This document shows positions 59,047 to 64,000 of a stretch of 64,000 nt of DNA, one piece after another. Source of the stretch: 0-14-3-00-41-53 sp041500225 (GTDB lineage Bacteria > Nitrospirota > Thermodesulfovibrionia > Thermodesulfovibrionales > SM23-35); assembly GCA_041500225.1 (NCBI GenBank), contig JBGQLV010000005.1:1-64000 (forward strand), read 5' to 3'. The stretch's first letter is position 1, and the number at the start of each line of letters is the position of its first letter. The position numbers were made by a program, and so were the translations under genes. The notes beneath the pieces were generated by a model. It did not search any database. It saw only the letters and a program-made list of their open reading frames with translations, and had not been told where the DNA came from.

Positions 59047-60300
59047 TTAAAAGAGTCTGACCTCTACAATCTCTCCTTCCTGCACACCAAGTTTCCTCAA
59101 TGGAATAACGGCTGTCCCATCAGCCCTTGTCAAAGTCGTGATAAGGCCTGATTTACCGAGTATGGGCACAGCCCATATCTCTCCATTTCTTTCTTCGAGA
59201 GAAACCCCGATATGTTCTTCCCTTCCGGGACTTGAGGAGATGTTCTTTGCAACCCTTGCCTTAATAATCCTTCTCTTATTTTTAAATCTATCTTCACTTA
59301 ATCCCGACTGAATTTCTAAGACAGGCTTAATAAATATCTCAAAGCATACATTAACTGCTGCCGGATGTCCTGGAAGACCGAAGATGGGAATGCTATCTAC
59401 AATGCCACCTATCAATGGTTTACCGGGCTTTAATGATACACCATGGAACAAGACTCCCGGCTTTCCCATGTCGTTTATCACCTGTGCTGTCATATCCTTT
59501 GTGCCCACGGAGCTACCACCTGTAATCAAGACCATATCCGAATTTCTTAAAGACTCTTCAACAACATCTCTTATGATTTCATACGCATCACTGAAAATAC
59601 CTTTTTTTACAGGGATTCCTCCAGCATTTAAAATTAGTCCTGATAAAGTATAGGAATTTATATCACGTACCTGGCCTGGTTTTATAGGTTTATCAGCAGG
59701 GACTATTTCATCGCCTGTAGATATAATAGAGACCCTTGGCTTTTCATAAACCCGCACATCTGTTATACCTAATCCAGCAAGCGCCCCTATGTCCTGTGGT
59801 CTTAATCTATGACCTGTCTTTAATACAATCTCACCTTTTTTTGCATCCTCCCCTGCCTGAATCACATTCTCACCTGGAGCAATAGGTTTTACGACTTCAA
59901 TCATCTTCTCATCTACCTGCTGGGTGTGTTCAAGCATTACAACTGAATCCGCACCTTCTGGAAGCATTCCACCTGTTGCAATCCTTGCAGCCTCGCCTTT
60001 TTTAAGTTTAAAATAAGGCTTCTCACCCATCAATATTTCATCTTTTAAACTGAGGTATGATGAAAGGCTATCTGTAGCGCCGAATGTATCAGCAGAGTTT
60101 ACTGCAAATCCATCTACTGTTGATCTGCTGAATGCCGGTAAATCTTCTGGTGAAACAATATCTCTTGAAATGATCATCCCATATGATTCTTCGATGGGCA
60201 AGTTATTTTCCTTAGCTCTTTTAAATGGAGAGTGTTGAAAAAGAAGTTTCAGGGCATCTTCTACCGAAATGAGTTCTTCTCTGCCAAGCATATCTTTCAT
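59047..60300 (-). CDS. moeA: Molybdopterin molybdotransferase MoeA
   Basis: A 417-residue MoeA, which inserts molybdate (or tungstate) into adenylated molybdopterin. PAFSRSTVDGFAV near residues 55-67, IATGGMLPEGADSVVMLEHT, ISTGDEIV and the MoCF-binding loop LITGGSSVGTKDMT, then GKPGVLFHGVSLKPGKPLIGG and FGLPGHPAAVNVCFE, are all present. The domain order is standard. No other molybdenum-cofactor genes are in the window. No clear ribosome site is seen for the first ATG (60300); an ATG three codons later is also possible. Confidence 0.95.
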   Translation of the reverse strand: MKDMLGREELISVEDALKLLFQHSPFKRAKENNLPIEESYGMIISRDIVSPEDLPAFSRSTVDGFAVNSADTFGATDSLSSYLSLKDEILMGEKPYFKLKKGEAARIATGGMLPEGADSVVMLEHTQQVDEKMIEVVKPIAPGENVIQAGEDAKKGEIVLKTGHRLRPQDIGALAGLGITDVRVYEKPRVSIISTGDEIVPADKPIKPGQVRDINSYTLSGLILNAGGIPVKKGIFSDAYEIIRDVVEESLRNSDMVLITGGSSVGTKDMTAQVINDMGKPGVLFHGVSLKPGKPLIGGIVDSIPIFGLPGHPAAVNVCFEIFIKPVLEIQSGLSEDRFKNKRRIIKARVAKNISSSPGREEHIGVSLEERNGEIWAVPILGKSGLITTLTRADGTAVIPLRKLGVQEGEIVEVRLF

Positions 60301-60337
60301 AGTATTTGCCTAATCTTAATCTAAATTTATCAAGAGA

Positions 60338-60445
60338 GTAGCCGCAACCTTGAGGTTGCGTGGAATTTAATGCAATTTATAAGGATTTTAACATTATTTT
60401 TGATAGCAATTTGGTATTTGAACGCCGGCTAAAGCCTGCGGCTAC
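60338..60445. repeat. Palindromic element with GTAGCCGC ends
   Basis: GTAGCCGCAACCTT at the left and AAAGCCTGCGGCTAC at the right pair imperfectly. Each end also forms its own small hairpin (CGCAACCTTGAGGTTGCG; GCCGGCTAAAGCC). It lies between pth and moeA. Confidence 0.65.
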
Positions 60446-60477
60446 AAGTTAGTAAAATAACCTTTACATGATTAAAT

Positions 60478-61029
60478 TCAATTAAACTTATTCATAGTCT
60501 TATCCACACCTTCTGAAACAATTGAACAAATCGCATCCGCTGCCTTCTGTATTGTATCCTTGATTAACGTAATCTCATTCCTTCTGAATTTGCTCAGTAC
60601 ATAATCCTCAGCCAATACTCCCTCTTCCCTTCCTATCCCGATCTTTAATCTTATGAAGTCCTTCGAACCAATATTCTGTATTATTGATTCAACACCCTTA
60701 TGTCCACCTGAGGAACCTGTTTTTCTAATCCTTAATTTACCTATTTCCATATCAAGGTCGTCATGGATGGCTATAAGATTTTCAGGTTGGACATTGAACT
60801 TCCCGAGTATTTTTTTAATAACAGGACCACTCATGTTCATGTAAAGAAGGGGTTCTATAAGCAGGGCATCATGTCCCTCAATAGATCCCCTTCCGATTCT
60901 GTACTTGTCTTTTTCTTTAAAATCTATTTTATGCCTGGAAGCAACTTCCTCTATTACCATAAAACCAATATTGTGTCTGGTTCTGGAGTATCTTCTACCC
61001 GGATTTCCAAGTCCAGCTATAACCCACAT
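60478..61029 (-). CDS. pth: Peptidyl-tRNA hydrolase
   Basis: A 183-residue Pth that releases peptides from stalled peptidyl-tRNA. AGLGNPGRRYSRTRHNIGFMV (residues 5-25) holds the catalytic His. YMNMSGPVIKK, IHDDLDMEIGKLRIRKTGSSGGHKGVESI and FIRLKIGIGRE are all conserved. It is 11 bp after rplY in the common order prs-rplY-pth. Intact. Confidence 0.97.
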   Translation of the reverse strand: MWVIAGLGNPGRRYSRTRHNIGFMVIEEVASRHKIDFKEKDKYRIGRGSIEGHDALLIEPLLYMNMSGPVIKKILGKFNVQPENLIAIHDDLDMEIGKLRIRKTGSSGGHKGVESIIQNIGSKDFIRLKIGIGREEGVLAEDYVLSKFRRNEITLIKDTIQKAADAICSIVSEGVDKTMNKFN

Positions 61030-61040
61030 TATTAACTAAC

Positions 61041-61712
61041 TTACTTTTTTTCTTTCTCTTTTTCTTCTGCTACTTCTTCTTTCTTGCCTTTCTTTACAAC
61101 CTCGGGCTCTGCAACCTCGGGGGCAGCAGCAACTTCAACAGGTGCCACTTCCTCAACAACAGGAGCTATTATGTTAACTATAACTTCATCAGGATCAGTA
61201 AGAACCTTTATACCTTCTCCAGGTTTCAGATCACTAACATGGAGAGATTGGCCTATCTCAAGTCCCGAGATATCTATTTTTATATGGCCTGGTATCCTGT
61301 CTGGAAGACATTCGACCTCTATCTTTCTGAGCAGATACTGTAATATACCTCCGTCTCTCTTTACACCTATCGGCTCTCCGACAGTAGCAATATGCACTGT
61401 AACCTTTATCTCTTCTATAAGCGAGACCTCAAAAAAATCTGCGTGGAGTAATTCCCCTTTAATGGGGTCAAGCTGATAATCCTTTACAAGTGCGAGCCTG
61501 CTTTCGCCGTCTGCAAATTGAAGGTTTACCATCACCTGCTCACCTGCGGTTGTATTAATAAACTGTGCGAGCTCCTTTTGGGAAAATTTTACAGGGAGAG
61601 AATCTCCTCCCCTGTAAAGAATTGCAGGGATCATATTCTTTCTTCTGAGGTTACGCGCTGCTCCTTTCCCAAATTCCTTCCTCTTTTCTGCATTAATAGT
61701 TATCCTCTCCAT
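61041..61712 (-). CDS. rplY: Ribosomal protein bL25, CTC/TL5 long form
   Basis: A 223-residue 5S-rRNA-binding protein of the long CTC type. The N-terminal L25 domain (KRKEFGKGAARNLRRKNMIPAILY, cited in part: GKGAARNLRRKNMIPA) is at about residues 10-95. A C-terminal beta domain (ECLPDRIPGHIKIDISGLEIGQSLHV) follows. An alternating Val/Ala/Pro/Glu then Lys/Glu-rich tail of about 40 residues is low in complexity. Its ribosome site (AAAGGAGGAGAG) lies inside the end of prs, which it overlaps by 13 bp. Confidence 0.95.
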   Translation of the reverse strand: MERITINAEKRKEFGKGAARNLRRKNMIPAILYRGGDSLPVKFSQKELAQFINTTAGEQVMVNLQFADGESRLALVKDYQLDPIKGELLHADFFEVSLIEEIKVTVHIATVGEPIGVKRDGGILQYLLRKIEVECLPDRIPGHIKIDISGLEIGQSLHVSDLKPGEGIKVLTDPDEVIVNIIAPVVEEVAPVEVAAAPEVAEPEVVKKGKKEEVAEEKEKEKK

Positions 61713-62698
61713 CTCTCCTCCTTTATCCTGTTAGAAAGAATTTCTAACGGGGTTTGCACAAAAAGCGAACTTACTGAAGATTCCTCATGAATCCGTTTGA
61801 TTGCCTCTCCAAGAAGAGGCGCTATACTTAAAACAGTAAGCTTTTTACACTGCTCTTTTTTGCTGTCAAAGGGTATTGTATTTGTTACAATAAGTTCCTT
61901 TATAGCTGAATTATTCACCTTCTCAATTGCTGATCCCGAAAGTACAGCATGTGTGCATGCTGCGACAACCTGCCTTGCTCCTTTCTTTGTCAATGCGGCA
62001 GCAGCCTGAATGATTGTACCACCGGTATCAATCATATCATCGAGTATAATAGTATCCTTTTTTTCAACTTCGCCTATTACGTTCATTATCTGAGAGACAT
62101 TTGCTGCTTCACGCCTCTTGTCGACAATTGCAATAGAACACTGAAGCATTTTTGCAAAGGCCCTTGCCCTTTCAACACCACCTGCATCAGGGGATACAAT
62201 TACAAGTTTTTTGGTGGTATATTTTTCCTGCACGTAATCCAAAAGGACAGGCGATGCGTAAAGATTGTCAACAGGGATATTAAAAAAACCCTGAATCTGA
62301 GCTGCGTGAAGATCCATTGTAAGGATTCTGTTTATACCTGCTGCTGTTATCAAATCAGCAACAAGTTTTGCAGATATCGGAACCCTTGGCTGAACCTTTC
62401 TGTCCTGCCTTGCATATCCATAGTATGGCATAACAGCAGTTATTCTCTTTGCAGATGCCCTCTTAAGTGCGTCTGCTATTAAAAGCAGTTCCATAATATT
62501 ATAATTTATCGGCATACAGGTTGGTTGTAATACAAATACATCAGTCCCCCTTACATTCTCATTTATTTGTACCATAATCTCACCGTCACTGAATGTTGTT
62601 GCAGTAGCATCTCCAACAGGTATCTCGAGATAGGCTGCAACCTCTTTTGCAAGCTCTTTATGTGCGTTACCAGTAAAAAGTTTAATCCCCTCCGGCAT
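61700..62698 (-). CDS. prs: Ribose-phosphate pyrophosphokinase
   Basis: A 332-residue PRPP synthetase that makes the precursor of purines, pyrimidines, His and Trp. KLFTGNAHKELAKEVAAYL, YGYARQDRKVQPRVPISAKL (catalytic flexible loop region), VDKRREAANVSQIMNVIGEV and the PRPP loop LDDMIDTGGTI are all present. The C-terminus is extended by about ten residues (NRIKEERWRG), which also contain the ribosome site for rplY. It is preceded by tRNA-Gln on the same strand. Confidence 0.97.
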   Translation of the reverse strand: MPEGIKLFTGNAHKELAKEVAAYLEIPVGDATATTFSDGEIMVQINENVRGTDVFVLQPTCMPINYNIMELLLIADALKRASAKRITAVMPYYGYARQDRKVQPRVPISAKLVADLITAAGINRILTMDLHAAQIQGFFNIPVDNLYASPVLLDYVQEKYTTKKLVIVSPDAGGVERARAFAKMLQCSIAIVDKRREAANVSQIMNVIGEVEKKDTIILDDMIDTGGTIIQAAAALTKKGARQVVAACTHAVLSGSAIEKVNNSAIKELIVTNTIPFDSKKEQCKKLTVLSIAPLLGEAIKRIHEESSVSSLFVQTPLEILSNRIKEERWRG

Positions 62699-62804
62699 TG
62701 TTCCTCCTTCACAAAAAGTTCGAAGTTAAAAACTTTATGAGATCAGTTTATTTTACTTTTAACTATTAACTTCTAACTCTGGATTTTGCAATGCAAAATC
62801 CACT

Positions 62805-62879
62805 TGGCTGGGGCGGGAGGATTCGAACCTCCAGATGGGAGATCCAAAGTCTCCTGACTTGCCATTTGTCGACGCCCCA
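62805..62879 (-). tRNA. tRNA-Gln (anticodon TTG)
   Basis: Minus strand: acceptor TGGGGCG pairs with CGCCCCA, anticodon arm GGAGA-CTTTGGA-TCTCC (anticodon TTG), T-arm GGAGGTTCGAATCCTCC, encoded CCA. 75 nt. It sits between ispE and prs, a conserved position. Confidence 0.96.
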
Positions 62880-62880
62880 C

Positions 62881-63816
62881 CTATATAATTGTATTAGCAA
62901 CCTTGCACCAGTACCAAAGGGATCTCCGATTCTGCCCCAGCGGATCTCCGACTCGTCGGACAAGTCCGATAGAACCTATCTCTTTGGCTACAGAGGATGC
63001 TATCTCTTTTGACTTAAAAACACCAAAGACTGCAGGACCGCTGCCACTTATTGCGGAAATTACTGCTCCTCTTTCCAACAGTCTATACTTTATCTCCCTG
63101 ACAACAGGGTATCTTTCAATAACAACCTTTTCAAGGTCATTATTGAGCTTGGTGCTGAGAGAGGCAAAATCCTGCTTTTCAAAGGCCTGACAGAAAAGTT
63201 TAATATCAACAGTTTTTTTTGTCAACCCATTGATATTTAGCTTATCGAAGGATGTATAAGCCCACGCTGTAGAAACAGAAAAAGTTGGTTTTACAAGAAG
63301 AAGCACGATAGAGGAGTTAATCTTAAATGGAGTAACCTTTTCGCCTCTACCTTCCACTAAGGCAAATGGACCGTTTAAAAAAAACGGGACATCAGAACCT
63401 ATTTCCGCACCTATTGAACTTAACTCTCTGTTATTTAAACTGAGACCCCAAAGCGTGTTAAGCCCTGAAAGGGTATATGCTGCATCGCTACTTCCCCCTC
63501 CAAGTCCGGCACCAATTGGTATGTTTTTTTGTAAGACTATCTTTGCACCTTTTTTGTAAGATGTATATTGCTTGAGAAGAGATGCAGCCTTGTAAACGAG
63601 ATTATCGTCAAGAGGTATATCTGAATCACTCACCACCTCTATCGTATCTGAATGATCAAACATCAGGTTATCATAAAGGCTGATGCATTGCATCAGGCTA
63701 ATAATATTATGGTAACCATCATCCCTTTTCCCGATGACTTTAAGAAACCAGTTTATTTTTGCAGGGGCCCTCAATGAAAATGATGAGTGAAGGGCGGGGA
63801 ACAACGAATTTTTCAT
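62881..63816 (-). CDS. ispE: 4-diphosphocytidyl-2-C-methyl-D-erythritol kinase
   Basis: A 311-residue GHMP kinase of the MEP isoprenoid pathway. LRAPAKINWFLKVIGKRDDGYH (N-terminal, cited in part: PAKINWFLKVIGKRDDGYH), the ATP loop PIGAGLGGGSSDAAYTL (about residues 97-113), DVPFFLNGPFALVEGRGE and ISGSGPAVFGVF near residue 255 are present. The C-terminus runs about 25 residues past the usual end (GQNRRSLWYWCKVANTII) and stops 1 bp before tRNA-Gln. The start overlaps the stop of the TPR gene as ATGA. Confidence 0.95.
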   Translation of the reverse strand: MKNSLFPALHSSFSLRAPAKINWFLKVIGKRDDGYHNIISLMQCISLYDNLMFDHSDTIEVVSDSDIPLDDNLVYKAASLLKQYTSYKKGAKIVLQKNIPIGAGLGGGSSDAAYTLSGLNTLWGLSLNNRELSSIGAEIGSDVPFFLNGPFALVEGRGEKVTPFKINSSIVLLLVKPTFSVSTAWAYTSFDKLNINGLTKKTVDIKLFCQAFEKQDFASLSTKLNNDLEKVVIERYPVVREIKYRLLERGAVISAISGSGPAVFGVFKSKEIASSVAKEIGSIGLVRRVGDPLGQNRRSLWYWCKVANTII

Positions 63817-64000
63817 TTTAGATCTTGAATCTTTTTCTCTAATCTCTCTTTGAGACTTTCTTCTTTCTCGTTAAACTCCATTGCTTTTTCCCAGTATTTC
63901 TTAGCCTTTTCCTTGTTGCCCATAGAGTTATAGACATCTCCTATATGTTCAAGTATAACAGGATCATCCTTTACTATTTCAGAGGCCCTCAGTAGATTTT
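63813..64000 (-). CDS. C-terminal part of a TPR-repeat protein (cut by window edge)
   Basis: 62 codons are visible before the stop at 63815-63813. DPVILEHIGDVYNSMGNKEKAKKYWEKAMEF is one complete tetratricopeptide repeat (cited in parts: HIGDVYNSMGNKEKA, KKYWEKA). A charged helix (EESLKERLEKKIQDLK) follows. The stop overlaps the ispE start (ATGA), so the two are translationally coupled. TPR proteins commonly precede ispE in this part of the bacterial tree. Confidence 0.85.
   Translation of the reverse strand, partial: NLLRASEIVKDDPVILEHIGDVYNSMGNKEKAKKYWEKAMEFNEKEESLKERLEKKIQDLK

Noticed and set aside
62766..62963. 65-codon frame across tRNA-Gln and the end of ispE
   Set aside because: The segment RRLWISHLEVRILPPQP is a typical tRNA-derived false translation.

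Overview
This window looks like a chromosomal contig from an anaerobic, AT-leaning Gram-negative bacterium. It is most likely an uncultured member of the Nitrospirota (Thermodesulfovibrio-like lineages); this is inference from gene content, not from a marker-gene search. Supporting signs are an Rnf complex in the order C-D-G-E-A-B, a haem block with an AhbC/AhbD-like radical SAM enzyme, separate glyQ and glyS, an AmrS-type radical SAM protein, a Wza/Wzc/CpsB/Wzy exopolysaccharide set, and a DUF4416 gene.

Layout. 1-5.3 kb is accessory: a cut restriction-like gene, a creatininase-family enzyme, small secreted proteins, and an AAA/DUF4143 ATPase lying between two copies of a 228-241 bp duplication. 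5.4-12 kb is housekeeping: amrS, rimI-tsaB, an MFS exporter, glyQ-glyS. 12-15.2 kb is a scrapyard: a YjdF remnant, a secreted protein, a NERD protein, a cut IS110 end, and a damaged BrnT with intact BrnA. 15.2-20.9 kb holds a Tat-exported DUF362 protein, an orphan 2-oxoacid oxidoreductase alpha subunit, a cold-shock gene, a macrodomain protein and hflX. 21.2-30.5 kb is the haem block (radical SAM, hemE, hemH), interrupted by a GxxExxY element, followed by rnfCDGEAB. 30.5-40.8 kb holds a secreted carbonic anhydrase, a GAF histidine kinase, a NUDIX hydrolase, tyrS, DUF4416, a TlpA-like protein, clpC, ndk and mdh. 40.9-47 kb is the exopolysaccharide export and polymerisation operon. 47.2-52.2 kb holds a hibernation-factor/cold-shock fusion, the main sigma factor, a PAS kinase and tRNA-Val. 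52.5-54.5 kb pairs an LsrF-like aldolase/thiolase with a zinc dehydrogenase. 54.6-58.3 kb is a two-gene SIR2 plus 926-residue-protein operon, the best candidate for a little-described (probably antiphage) system. 58.6-64 kb holds a small cysteine-rich protein, moeA, and the order TPR-ispE-tRNA-Gln-prs-rplY-pth.

The strongest theme outside the genes is dense repeat invasion. At least seven types of short palindromic or MITE-like element occur, and several reach into coding sequence. Two C/G-rich palindromes lie in frame inside hemH, and another forms the N-terminus of the Wza-like protein. A CACAGAT element supplies the C-terminal tail of a radical SAM protein. Repeat ends supply or touch the stop codons of glyS, rnfD and a zinc-ribbon gene. 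A second theme is extended -10 promoters (TGNTATAAT) placed so close to start codons that leaderless transcripts are likely. A third is a pair of paralogous small proteins sharing an exact six-cysteine spacing that I cannot assign to a named family.
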